Source: Alteromonas sp. V450
GTDB lineage: Bacteria > Pseudomonadota > Gammaproteobacteria > Enterobacterales > Alteromonadaceae
Assembly (NCBI RefSeq): GCF_001885075.1
Contig: NZ_MODU01000004.1
Location: forward strand, 930,001 to 994,000
Reading direction: 5' to 3'
Length of the DNA stretch: 64,000 bases
Shown here: piece by piece, positions 44,930-53,262 of the stretch
Position numbering within the stretch: the first letter of the stretch is position 1
How the letters are laid out: the number at the start of each line of letters is the position of its first letter
Made by a program: the position numbers and the translations under genes
Notes under the pieces: model-generated
Told to the model about the DNA's origin: nothing
The model's input: only the letters and a program-made list of their open reading frames with translations
Databases searched by the model: none

Positions 44930-46267
44930 ATGAATAATTTTGTAATTTTTATATCGCTATTACTTTTCACTCAATTGACAAATGCTAATGCAGTAACGCC
45001 GGCTAATGAAAAAATTGCCAGAGCAGAATATCCCACAAACACACTTTATAAAATTTGGTTAGATCAACAGAAAAACGATCGAGCTGCACTCGAGTTTTAC
45101 AACTCGCTTAGCGAAAAACACATTGTTGAACGGAACAACGAAGACGCGAACACTGTAACCGTTACCTATTTTGCCAAAGGTAGTGGCGAAACCGATTACA
45201 TAATGCAGTCTGGAGGGCCTGATTTTTATGGATTACGGTTCAGGCAAATAGAAAATAGTAACATTTATTTCTGTGTTCAAATAATTCCCAGTGACGCATG
45301 GTTCGCTTATGGTGTGAATGAATTTACACGAACGAGCGTTGAAGGCTCAATTAACCTTGAGCGAACTTCTATGAAGCATATCTACGATGGTGCAGTTATT
45401 GGACCTCATGCGCCGTTATCTGAACACACCCTACCTGCGGCAAACGTCCCTACGGGTACCTTTCATGATTCTATTTTAAACAGTAAATACATGGGCGAAA
45501 ACAGGGAGGTTAAGGTCTATGTGCCTGCTGATTATAATCAAGCGATTGCGTACAACCTTGTTATCCAATTTGACGGCCAGAATTATTCAGCTAACCCTAA
45601 GCAAGCCCCGATTTGGCAAGGGTGGACACCACTACCAACGATAATAGATAACTTAATTTATAAGCAAAAAATAGGGCCAACCATTGTTGTTTTCATCTCA
45701 AATCAAGGAAATCGTACAGAAGATTTAATCAGTGAGAAAATGACAGACTTTGTAGCTTTAGAAGTATTGCCTTGGGTTAAAGAAAACTACAATATCAACA
45801 CAGACCCTAAGAGAGTTGTAGTATCGGGCCCAAGCAGAGCTGGTTTTGCTGCAATGTATACTGCATATCGCCACTCAAACGTTATTGGCTCAGTGCTTTC
45901 GCAATCGGGTTCTTTATATTATACGTTGGATGAGAATACTAATTGGCCTATTTACCCTGAATTCGAGGGAAAAATTATTGAGTATTACAAGCAATCACCT
46001 TACAAAAATATTCAGTTTTACATCGATGTGGGATTGTATGATCTCGGTTTAGCTGCTGTTGGTACCAATCGGCAGCTTAGAGATGTGCTGAAATTGAAAG
46101 GCTACCACGTCGAATATTATCAGTATAACGGTGGGCATTCTCATTTAGGTTGGCGCCACACAATCGCTAACGGGCTAATAGCCTTGTTAGGCTTAGAAAA
46201 AAACATTGCAGCAGGCGAGCCAGTGAATGTGACGTACCAAATTGTTACAAGGAAGAATAAAAAATAA
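44930..46267 (+). CDS. Secreted enterochelin esterase-like hydrolase
   Basis: A 445-residue exported protein; the ATG at 44930 gives a signal peptide ending near TNANAV. An N-terminal beta domain (about residues 60-170, SGGPDFYGLRFRQ) precedes an alpha/beta-hydrolase esterase domain (about 190-430), with REVKVYVPADY, VVVSGPSRAGF (nucleophile Ser in GPSRAG, not the usual GxSxGG) and a GGHSHLGW catalytic-His motif. This two-domain plan is that of Fes/IroD-type siderophore esterases, but the secreted location argues for another ester substrate. No siderophore genes are near. Confidence 0.82.
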   Translation: MNNFVIFISLLLFTQLTNANAVTPANEKIARAEYPTNTLYKIWLDQQKNDRAALEFYNSLSEKHIVERNNEDANTVTVTYFAKGSGETDYIMQSGGPDFYGLRFRQIENSNIYFCVQIIPSDAWFAYGVNEFTRTSVEGSINLERTSMKHIYDGAVIGPHAPLSEHTLPAANVPTGTFHDSILNSKYMGENREVKVYVPADYNQAIAYNLVIQFDGQNYSANPKQAPIWQGWTPLPTIIDNLIYKQKIGPTIVVFISNQGNRTEDLISEKMTDFVALEVLPWVKENYNINTDPKRVVVSGPSRAGFAAMYTAYRHSNVIGSVLSQSGSLYYTLDENTNWPIYPEFEGKIIEYYKQSPYKNIQFYIDVGLYDLGLAAVGTNRQLRDVLKLKGYHVEYYQYNGGHSHLGWRHTIANGLIALLGLEKNIAAGEPVNVTYQIVTRKNKK

Positions 46268-46523
46268 ATAGGGCATTTTCATCACATGCAGTCCTTGATG
46301 CACAATGACGTTGAAGGTGCAAGAACGGCGGGAATACAAGCAACTAGACAAATGTGCTTTTGCAGGTCAAACACTATTCACCATTCTTCAAGAGGGCGTT
46401 GCCGGAAACTAGAGCGGATAAGTTGTTTCGAGATTTACGCGCTGTATGGGCGCCCAGTAATTTTCACAACTTACGCTCTAATTACGTAGCGTGAGATTAC
46501 TAGCATACCAAAAGGTAAAATAA
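46268..46523. other. Gap with a large inverted repeat
   Basis: AGAGCGGATAAGTTGT (46411-46426) and ACAACTTACGCTCT (46466-46479) are complementary except for one unpaired region, around a 39-base loop. With AAACT before it and GTAGCG after it, it may be a far-diverged attC. No gene is visible. Confidence 0.45.
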
Positions 46524-47306
46524 ATGAAGCTAAAGATGTTTCAAATTGATGCTTTCGCCAATCATGTTTTTGAGGGTAATCCGGCTGCGGTATGTCCATT
46601 AGATACCTGGCTTGACGATGGTTTGTTGCAAGCTATTGCAGAAGAAAATAACCTTTCTGAAACTGCATTTTTCGTTCCGTCGGGGGATACCTTTGCGTTG
46701 AGATGGTTTACGCCAGCTGAGGAAGTTGATCTGTGTGGACACGCTACACTTGCAGCAGCTCACGTACTCTTTACCCATTTGTCTTATACCAAACAAGATG
46801 TCGTGTTTCATACTCGTAGTGGGCAACTTACGGTAATGCGCAATGAGAACGGTTATTGTATGGATTTTCCGGCTACACCACTTGCTGCCACTGACACGCC
46901 GTCAGCGCTAATTGAAGGGCTTGGCAAAGTGCCTAAAGACGTACTTGCTGGGTTTGATTATATAGCTGTGTTTAACTCTGAAGAAGAAATTCTATCGCTG
47001 AAGCCGGATTTTGAAAAACTTAAAGAACTTGCGTTGCGGGGTGTTGTGGTTACTGCGCCAGGGCAGGAGGTTGACTTTGTTAGCCGCTGTTTCTTTCCTA
47101 AGCTACGAGTGAATGAAGACCCGGTTACAGGTTCTGCGCATTGTGAGCTTGCACCATACTGGGCTAGCCGCCTTGGTCGCAATAAGCTAAATGCTCGACA
47201 GTTGTCGAAACGGTCCGGTAGGGTGGAGTGTAACGTCAAAGACGGGCGAGTATTTCTGGTAGGGAACGCCGTAGACTTCATGAGCGCTGAGATTAACATT
47301 CCATAA
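46524..47306 (+). CDS. PhzF family isomerase/epimerase-like protein
   Basis: A 260-residue protein of the PhzF/diaminopimelate epimerase fold. Motifs are QIDAFANHVFEGNPAAV at the start, NLSETAFF with the catalytic Glu, VDLCGHATLAAAHVLF, and NEDPVTGSAHCELAPYW in the second half. Most members have unknown substrates; only some act in phenazine synthesis and no phenazine genes are here. An AAAAGG site precedes the ATG. It is on the + strand like all genes of this stretch, but no good attC follows. Confidence 0.9.
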   Translation: MKLKMFQIDAFANHVFEGNPAAVCPLDTWLDDGLLQAIAEENNLSETAFFVPSGDTFALRWFTPAEEVDLCGHATLAAAHVLFTHLSYTKQDVVFHTRSGQLTVMRNENGYCMDFPATPLAATDTPSALIEGLGKVPKDVLAGFDYIAVFNSEEEILSLKPDFEKLKELALRGVVVTAPGQEVDFVSRCFFPKLRVNEDPVTGSAHCELAPYWASRLGRNKLNARQLSKRSGRVECNVKDGRVFLVGNAVDFMSAEINIP

Positions 47307-47385
47307 GATTTTCTAAACAATATCACACTAAACAAGACAGCCACTTCAGTGTACAAAACAACGTCGCGTTTTTTCTTTATTTGTT

Positions 47386-47462
47386 TGCTTTTTTTGGGTT
47401 AAGGTAACTAATAATACAAAGAACAAGCATGTCAAAGTATAGAAAACCATATACGTTAGTGC
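47386..47462 (+). repeat. Dispersed repeat, copy C (divergent)
   Basis: TTTGCTTTTTTTGGG, AGAACAAGCATGTCAAAG and ATACGTTAG align in order with copies A and B, with more differences. It lies upstream of the P-loop gene at 47498. Confidence 0.35.
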
Positions 47463-47497
47463 CTTTTATTTAGAAGTTATGTACTTCAAGGAAATTC

Positions 47498-47986
47498 ATG
47501 ACAAGAATTGTTATTTTTGGCAACTCAGGCTCTGGTAAATCTACATTGGCAGCTAAATTGTCTCGTCAACATGCGCTTGCACACCTTGATCTCGATACAT
47601 TAGCTTGGGAGCCTGTAACACCGCCCGTCCGCCGCTCAGTTTTAGCATCATCTAAATCTATTGAACATTTCATGGCTTCCAATAAAAACTGGGTGATAGA
47701 AGGCTGTTACTCAGATTTGCTGGAATGTGCTTTGGAAAAAGCTACAAAGGCTATATACCTAAGTATTCCAATAGAACAATGTGTTGAAAACGCCAAGTCT
47801 AGACCGTGGGAGCCGCATAAATACGCATCTAAGAAAGCGCAAGATGCGAATTTGGATATGCTCATAAGTTGGATAAGACAATATGAAAGCCGCAACGATA
47901 CGTTTAGCAAAACAGCACATGAACAGCTATTTGAACAGTTCAGTGGCCAAAAAGCCTTAATATCTTCAAATGAGCAGCTTATATAA
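47498..47986 (+). CDS. P-loop nucleotide kinase-like protein
   Basis: A 162-residue protein starting with the Walker A GNSGSGKSTLA (residues 8-18), followed by LDLDTLAWEP with the acidic residue pair typical of small adenylate kinase/topology-modulation (FlaR-like) proteins, and WVIEGCYSDLL. A lid segment (AKSRPWEPHKY) has the conserved Arg-Pro-Trp. The family phosphorylates unknown small molecules. AAGGAA precedes the ATG. Confidence 0.85.
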   Translation: MTRIVIFGNSGSGKSTLAAKLSRQHALAHLDLDTLAWEPVTPPVRRSVLASSKSIEHFMASNKNWVIEGCYSDLLECALEKATKAIYLSIPIEQCVENAKSRPWEPHKYASKKAQDANLDMLISWIRQYESRNDTFSKTAHEQLFEQFSGQKALISSNEQLI

Positions 47987-48103
47987 GCGCATAAAACAGC
48001 GGGTTTAACACGTGATTTTTGGTTAATTTATTTCTGCGCAACGGTGTTTCTAAATTATGCCGTAACGTTGCTGTTCGATAGCTTTGCATAGGAAAACGTA
48101 AAT

Positions 48104-48562
48104 ATGAAATTACTTGGATGGGTTCTATTTTTTGTTTCTTTGTCGTTTTATACATTTGCTGGCAATAAGGAGAAGCCGGCTATTGAGCGTGCAGTGAAAG
48201 ACTATATTCAGTCTCAACATAAAGTGCTTCCAGACATGATGGCAAGAGGTGTAGATGAATCGTTAGCAAAACGAACCTATTGGAAATCCGCAAAAGGTAA
48301 AGAATTCATACTAGAAAGTACGTTTGACGATATGGTTAGTCTGGCGGCTTCATACAATAAAAACGGTGACAAGTTTCCAAGTTCACCCAAAATTGACATT
48401 GAAATTTACGATATAGATAAACGTGTTGCATCTGTGAAACTAACAGCAGACGACTGGATAGATTATATGCATCTTTATAAAAACGAAAATGGTCAGTGGA
48501 AAGTCATCAATGTACTTTGGCAGTTCAATAATGTTAGCGCGCACGCAAGTAATGAAAGTTAG
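48104..48562 (+). CDS. Exported NTF2-like / lumazine-binding-like protein
   Basis: A 152-residue protein with a signal peptide (LLGWVLFFVSLSFYTFAG), then an NTF2-like domain: IERAVKDYIQSQ, a central FDDMVSLAASYN, VASVKLTADDWIDYMHL and GQWKVINVLWQF at the end, the pattern of the putative lumazine-binding family (PF12893-like). Such domains bind small ligands; some are enzymes. Function is not assigned. A GGAAA site lies before the ATG. Confidence 0.78.
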   Translation: MKLLGWVLFFVSLSFYTFAGNKEKPAIERAVKDYIQSQHKVLPDMMARGVDESLAKRTYWKSAKGKEFILESTFDDMVSLAASYNKNGDKFPSSPKIDIEIYDIDKRVASVKLTADDWIDYMHLYKNENGQWKVINVLWQFNNVSAHASNES

Positions 48563-48694
48563 CGCATGAATATTATCTTTCGTAATCTGATGGGCGACAA
48601 CACGTAGGTCTTACGCTAAAAAACGCAGCATTTGCGCCGTATTAAAAGCGCTACATTACATTCAACCTTGGCAATTTTTAAAGGAATAAGAATT

Positions 48695-49279
48695 TTGAAT
48701 ATCGATAGTAAAGTGATGTACAGCCAAGAGAGCAAACATGGTGTTAGTCTTCAAGTATTTGGCATAGTTCTACTTCTTCCTGCAATTACGCTGCTTTATT
48801 TATCGACTAAATCAAACTCACCTGCTAACTACCTATTTTCAAGTGGCTTTTTTTTGTTCGCTATTCTTTTATGGGTAATAGGTGCTTACCAAAAACGAAA
48901 ATTTTTTAAGTTGGGCAAGACCCCGTTAACACTTACGCCATCATGCTGCACAATTGGTGAGCAGTTTGAAGGGACAATTGAAATTGAAAGGCCAAACTTT
49001 AATAGAGTTAAAGAAATATCAATTACCCTATGGCAGTACAGAAAGACAGCTGGTGATGAAAGCCGAGCAGATAGAGTTTGGGAGTCAAGTGCAATAGCAA
49101 AGATTAATCATGAAGACGGTAAAACAATCTTAAATTTTAATTTTACAATCCCGCGCGACATGGAGCCAACAAACAAAGCTTTTTTCTCAAACAATAAATA
49201 TTATTGGGAGGCAAGTTTCGAGTTTGTTGAATCAATGCAAAGTATAAAAAGAACGTGGGAAATTCCTGTAAAAATATAA
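48695..49279 (+). CDS. Two-helix membrane protein with beta-rich C-terminal domain
   Basis: A 194-residue protein. I chose TTG at 48695, which has AAAGGA upstream; ATG at 48716 is an alternative. Two membrane helices (about residues 20-38 and 48-66) are followed by a soluble, beta-rich part starting LTLTPSCCTIGEQFEGTIEIE and ending SIKRTWEIPVKI, which resembles an arrestin-like or immunoglobulin-like sandwich. I know no named family. The paired Cys (SCC) are notable. Confidence 0.65.
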   Translation: MNIDSKVMYSQESKHGVSLQVFGIVLLLPAITLLYLSTKSNSPANYLFSSGFFLFAILLWVIGAYQKRKFFKLGKTPLTLTPSCCTIGEQFEGTIEIERPNFNRVKEISITLWQYRKTAGDESRADRVWESSAIAKINHEDGKTILNFNFTIPRDMEPTNKAFFSNNKYYWEASFEFVESMQSIKRTWEIPVKI

Positions 49280-49367
49280 TTAGGTAATTTTAGCCTTTCT
49301 GTTATCACCAATTTTTAGGTTTATAGGCCTTTTTGAAGTTTTCACCCAAAAAACGGAGTTTAATACT

Positions 49368-50168
49368 GTGAGAATTATTTTTTTATTACTTAGTGTGTTT
49401 TTTTCAATCGGAATTAATGCGTCGAATTTCGTAAGTATAACCATTTCTCAGTCAACACTAGTGGAAGAGACACCAAAAATAACTGTGGCGTTACCAGCAT
49501 CTTATAAAACGAATATAACAAAAACGTATCCAGTTTTGTTTGTTCTAGACGGGGTGGCTAATGGAGACTTGGTAAATGGAATGATTCATCGGCTGCATTT
49601 ATCTAACGGTTCAAATGAGCACATTATCGTAGGTGTCACCAGCAGTAATCGCTTGAGAGATTTTGCGCCCACAGTAAATAACGATCCAAGAGGGCCAGTA
49701 GGCGAAGGCGGTGGTGGAGAAAAATTTTTGGATTTTTTAGAGAGTGAACTTATTCCTCTAATAAACAAAAAGTTCCGAACCAATAATTATAATGTAATTG
49801 CAGGGCATTCAGTTGCAGGCCTTTTGGTAATTCATAGCTTCCAGTCTCGTCCAAATTTATTTCAAGGGCATTTAGCATTCAGTCCTGCTGTATGGTGGGG
49901 AGAGCGAGAAACATTGCAAGCAACAAAAGAATATGTGGCTACAGCCAAACACATTCAAAATTATCTTTATATGGATATTGGCAATGAAGGTGGCGAAATG
50001 CGCCAAGTTTATGATTCGTTAGTGCAAACAATTTTAAGAAATCGCAATATTGATTTACATGTAAAATTTGATGAATTTGAGCATGAAACTCATGACTTTA
50101 CTATGGCCGCCGGACTCTACAATGCCCTTAAAGGGTTATTTCAGCATCAACAGAAGCTAGGCGTATAA
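49368..50168 (+). CDS. Secreted esterase-family alpha/beta hydrolase
   Basis: A 266-residue protein starting at GTG 49368, with a signal peptide ending near INAS. It is an esterase-D/Fes-like hydrolase (PF00756 type): VALPASYKTN, VLFVLDG, IVGVTSSNRLRDF, nucleophile Ser in IAGHSVAGLL, and the late acidic and His positions (DIGNEGG, FEHETHDF). A second esterase of the same superfamily lies at 44930, but the two differ in length and lack visible recent duplication. Substrate unknown. Confidence 0.87.
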   Translation: MRIIFLLLSVFFSIGINASNFVSITISQSTLVEETPKITVALPASYKTNITKTYPVLFVLDGVANGDLVNGMIHRLHLSNGSNEHIIVGVTSSNRLRDFAPTVNNDPRGPVGEGGGGEKFLDFLESELIPLINKKFRTNNYNVIAGHSVAGLLVIHSFQSRPNLFQGHLAFSPAVWWGERETLQATKEYVATAKHIQNYLYMDIGNEGGEMRQVYDSLVQTILRNRNIDLHVKFDEFEHETHDFTMAAGLYNALKGLFQHQQKLGV

Positions 50169-50257
50169 CAAAAATTCGCTGTATTAATCGATACTGAAAA
50201 CAGTGCGAAAAAGAACTATGTGAATTGGATTTTGCAGCATGTTTCAAAGGAGAGGGC

Positions 50258-50578
50258 GTGAATAAAAAAACACCTTTTGTATCAAAGCAGGAGATTCCCC
50301 CAGAAGCTGAGCCTGTTAAGTTTGCTCAGCACCTGTTTGTGTTAGCAATTGTTTTTGTGTTGGCGCTTAATTTCGTTGTAGAAGGTACGTCAACTTGGTT
50401 GTTCCCCGTTTCTATTCCTTTTGCCGCCTATTATGCCTTTTCCGTTAATAAAACAGGGTACGCAATTGGTCAGCATGCTGTTTATAGTCGCGATAAAAAC
50501 CCTCTTATATTCAAGGCTCATATGTTTGGCGCAATTTGCTATATGTTAGTGGCTTTTGCGGCTTGGGTTGGCTGGTGA
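50258..50578 (+). CDS. Small hypothetical membrane protein
   Basis: A 106-residue protein. The GTG at 50258 follows AAAGGAGAG closely and is preferred to an in-frame start at 50225. Three membrane segments (about residues 25-42, 47-63 and 85-103) with an intervening GYAIGQHAVYSRDKNP loop. No family recognised. It lies in the + strand accessory run but no attC is visible after it. Confidence 0.6.
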   Translation: MNKKTPFVSKQEIPPEAEPVKFAQHLFVLAIVFVLALNFVVEGTSTWLFPVSIPFAAYYAFSVNKTGYAIGQHAVYSRDKNPLIFKAHMFGAICYMLVAFAAWVGW

Positions 50579-50775
50579 TTCCTTAATTGTTACTTATTTA
50601 ATAAGGAGTTCTGGTAGAGCTTCGCTCACTCTATTTCGCTTTCAATGGCACAAAGAAGCAATGCGCGAAGCATGACACCATTTCTACGTGCCGCAAAAGT
50701 GTATAGTCTGGAACATTGGCCAAGCTGATTAAGCGCCACATTTATGTAAGTAGTCGATATTGAAGGAGCTTTTAT

Positions 50776-51231
50776 ATGGAAATCAAAAGGGATAACTTAG
50801 AAAACGAAAAAGTCGTTGCTCTTCTTCATGAGCACCTTTCAGATATGCGTGCAACTTCGCCACCAGAGTCGGTGCATGCGCTTGACGTTAACGCACTTAC
50901 GTTACCTAACATCACATTTTTTAGTGCATGGGAAGGCGATGCTCTTGCTGGATGTATTGCTATTAAGAAGCTCAACGGTACAGATGCAGAAATTAAATCT
51001 ATGCGCACCTCTCATGCTTACAGAAGGCAGGGGGTAGGCAATAAGCTCCTTGTTTTTTTACTAGATTATGCAAAAGAACAGGGTTATCTGCGGATAAGTT
51101 TAGAAACAGGTACACAAGATTACTTCTTGCCAGCACGCAAATTGTATAAAAAGTTTGGGTTTGTCGATTGTGGCCCTTTCAGCAACTACAAATTAGATCC
51201 AAATAGTCATTTTATGAGCCGTGACATTTAG
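50776..51231 (+). CDS. GNAT family N-acetyltransferase
   Basis: A 151-residue acetyltransferase. The acetyl-CoA loop is RTSHAYRRQGVGNKLL (R-x-x-G-x-G/A type), preceded by the strand AEIKSM and followed by LETGTQDYFLPARKLYKKFGF, the usual C-terminal half. Similar to small YafP/PhnO-like enzymes that acetylate amino groups or antibiotics; acceptor unknown. GAAGGAG precedes the ATG. It is the last gene of the + strand accessory run. GNAT genes are common integron cargo. Confidence 0.9.
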   Translation: MEIKRDNLENEKVVALLHEHLSDMRATSPPESVHALDVNALTLPNITFFSAWEGDALAGCIAIKKLNGTDAEIKSMRTSHAYRRQGVGNKLLVFLLDYAKEQGYLRISLETGTQDYFLPARKLYKKFGFVDCGPFSNYKLDPNSHFMSRDI

Positions 51232-51434
51232 CGCAGGCAGCACTTTTTAGCGTTACATGTGCTCATCAAGTCCTAACCTAAATAATTGCCGTTATCTAAG
51301 TTATTCAATAAATGGAGTGTTGTTAGACGCCATACAACCGTTTTTCATCTAACAAAGTACGCGAAATTTAGGTTCTTTCGTTGCATGATAGAGAGAAATC
51401 TGGCTAACTGTCGGCTTTTTTAAAGGAGTTTCAT

Positions 51435-52490
51435 ATGTTTTCAAAGACGAAGGCGACAAGTGCTTTAGCTTCACTTATCTTCGGTTTAACAAGCTTCAGT
51501 AGCTTGGCCAATGCACCTTATGAATTGATGGGTAATACCACAGCCACTGGAGAGAAGGCCTCATTTGTTGCAAAACAAAACGGTATCTCACTTCCTGTAA
51601 CCGTTATTAATGGAAGTAAAGAAGGGCCGGTATTATTGCTTACCGCAGGTGTTCATGGCGATGAATATCCATCAATGTTTGCTTTACAAAAACTACAGAA
51701 AGAAATCGACCCCAGCCGTCTTAGCGGCGTGTTAGTAGTTCTGCATTTAGCTAATGTAGACGGTTTTCACAGCCGTCTTATTGCGTTGAACCCTCGCGAT
51801 CACAAAAACCTAAACCGCGCGTTTCCCGGCTCGGCAAGCGGCACTGAAACTGAGCAAATTGCCCATATCCTTACCAAAGAATTTATCAATAAGAGTGACT
51901 ACTTAGTTGATATGCACTCTGGTAGCGCCAACCAAAGCTTACTTAATCATGTGTATTCGCCATTTGTTGGTGACGAAAAGCTAGATGCGCTTACGCTTGA
52001 CCTTGCTAAAGCGACGGGAATGCGTCACATCGTATTATATGGCAATCGTCCTCGTGATCCTGAAAACTCGATTTCTTATCCGAATACAGCAATGACACGA
52101 GGCAAGCCAGGGCTAACAACAGAAATCGGCCATTTAGGTATGTCGGACGAAGCGTCTATCGATGAGGCTTTCGATGTAGCACAAAATATAATGCGTTTTT
52201 TAAAAATGCTACCGGGTAAAGAGCGGGCGCACGCAAAACCCGTTATGTACGACGCTGTTGTTTCTACCAAAAGCCCTGCAGATGGTTTTTTTACGTCAAC
52301 GGTTAAAGTGGGCAATTTTATCGCGCAAGGGCAAAAAGTGGGCGTTATAACTGACTATTTTGGCAACCAAGTAGAAGAGGTAATTGCGTCTGCATCAGGT
52401 AGGGTAATGATGGTAAATGCTACTCCGCCAATTCGCGTTGGTGAATCGGTGGTAAGCATTGGTGTAATTTCAAGAAAAGAAACTGACTAA
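51435..52490 (+). CDS. Secreted succinylglutamate desuccinylase/aspartoacylase-like zinc hydrolase
   Basis: A 351-residue protein with a signal peptide (cleavage near SLANAPY). The M14-type zinc site is visible as AGVHGDEYPS (His and Glu ligands) and VDMHSGS (His), with an intervening NPRDHKNLNRAFPG. The C-terminal 80 residues form a small beta domain (VGNFIAQGQKVGVITDYFG) like a lipoyl/biotinyl-type barrel. It could remove acyl groups from amino acids in the periplasm. AAAGGAG precedes the ATG. A small membrane protein gene lies 35 bases downstream. Confidence 0.87.
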   Translation: MFSKTKATSALASLIFGLTSFSSLANAPYELMGNTTATGEKASFVAKQNGISLPVTVINGSKEGPVLLLTAGVHGDEYPSMFALQKLQKEIDPSRLSGVLVVLHLANVDGFHSRLIALNPRDHKNLNRAFPGSASGTETEQIAHILTKEFINKSDYLVDMHSGSANQSLLNHVYSPFVGDEKLDALTLDLAKATGMRHIVLYGNRPRDPENSISYPNTAMTRGKPGLTTEIGHLGMSDEASIDEAFDVAQNIMRFLKMLPGKERAHAKPVMYDAVVSTKSPADGFFTSTVKVGNFIAQGQKVGVITDYFGNQVEEVIASASGRVMMVNATPPIRVGESVVSIGVISRKETD

Positions 52491-52525
52491 CGGGTAATAC
52501 TACACAAGCAACACAAGGGCCTGTC

Positions 52526-52651
52526 ATGGATTTTTTGTTTAATGTATTAATTTGGGTTGGGGTAGTTATTTTTGCCGTATTCGCAATTGGCTTTATGGCT
52601 GCTGCGAAGTTAAATAGAAAACAAGATCAAAGCGATAACGACCAACCGTAA
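52526..52651 (+). CDS. Small single-helix membrane protein
   Basis: A 41-residue frame, MDFLFNVLIWVGVVIF at the start, one membrane helix and a polar tail (NRKQDQSDNDQP). It lies 35 bases behind the zinc hydrolase gene, so is probably in the same transcript. Composition is protein-like, but no homologue is known to me and the ribosome-binding site is weak. Confidence 0.5.
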   Translation: MDFLFNVLIWVGVVIFAVFAIGFMAAAKLNRKQDQSDNDQP

Positions 52652-52719
52652 GCGGTAGCGAGCATACACTGAAGGCGCCTATTCAATTATTTGAAAGTGC
52701 GCCTTTCTGTCGTTAACGA

Positions 52720-53127
52720 TTATTTATCTAGGTCGTGTGCTCTAAAAGCGTGGGGTAGTAAATCGCCTATTGTTGTATCGAATACATTTCCGGTTTTAGT
52801 TACCATGGTTACTGGCGTTTCATCGCTAGCAAACTCGGCAATTTTTTGTCTACAGCCGCCGCAAGGAAAACACAGTTCGTCGTTAGGGCTAGCAATAACA
52901 ATGTGAGCAATGTGTTTGTGGCCGTTGGTCACCATGTTTCCAATTGCTGTCGCCTCGGCGCATTGACCAAGAGGAAACGCTGCGCTTTCAACGTTACAGC
53001 CGGAAAAAATTTCACCGCTAGGAGTGATTAGCGAAGCACCAACTTTAAAGTTTGAATAAGGAGAATGAGAATTTTTTTGGGCATCAAATGCAAGTTCTGA
53101 AAGTTTCTGTAAATTATTTTTGTTCAT
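52720..53127 (-). CDS. cdd: Cytidine deaminase
   Basis: A 135-residue homotetrameric-type deaminase that converts cytidine and deoxycytidine to uridines in pyrimidine salvage. I start it at ATG 53127 (MNKNNLQKLSE); the open frame extends upstream to 53193 without sense. Motifs are SPYSNFKVGASL, CNVESAAFPLGQCAEATA (zinc Cys and catalytic Glu) and FPCGGCRQ (two zinc Cys). The usual length of the short form. Single gene, divergent from nlpI. Confidence 0.95.
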   Translation of the reverse strand: MNKNNLQKLSELAFDAQKNSHSPYSNFKVGASLITPSGEIFSGCNVESAAFPLGQCAEATAIGNMVTNGHKHIAHIVIASPNDELCFPCGGCRQKIAEFASDETPVTMVTKTGNVFDTTIGDLLPHAFRAHDLDK

Positions 53128-53262
53128 AGCTACCTGTGTTAACCGTCCATTGCGCTTTACTTTTATCATCAAATAAGAGAAGGTTGGCGGCACAAATGCC
53201 GTACCAATCGTAAATATTGTGTGCAGGCGGTTTTTTCTTTTTTTATAGAATGCTTTTTTACC

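Noticed and set aside
46286..46489. 67-codon + strand frame between the esterase and PhzF genes
   Set aside because: It covers the large inverted repeat and has no ribosome-binding site or protein-like pattern.
43060..47350. Recurring AAGACAGNCA motif (43072, 43568, 47332) as REP-type elements
   Set aside because: Three short matches in intergenic DNA without hairpins or a RAYT transposase are too few to call a repeat family.
35019..51231. CRISPR array or prophage
   Set aside because: The repeats differ from each other, are far apart and contain genes between them; no cas or phage structural genes are present.
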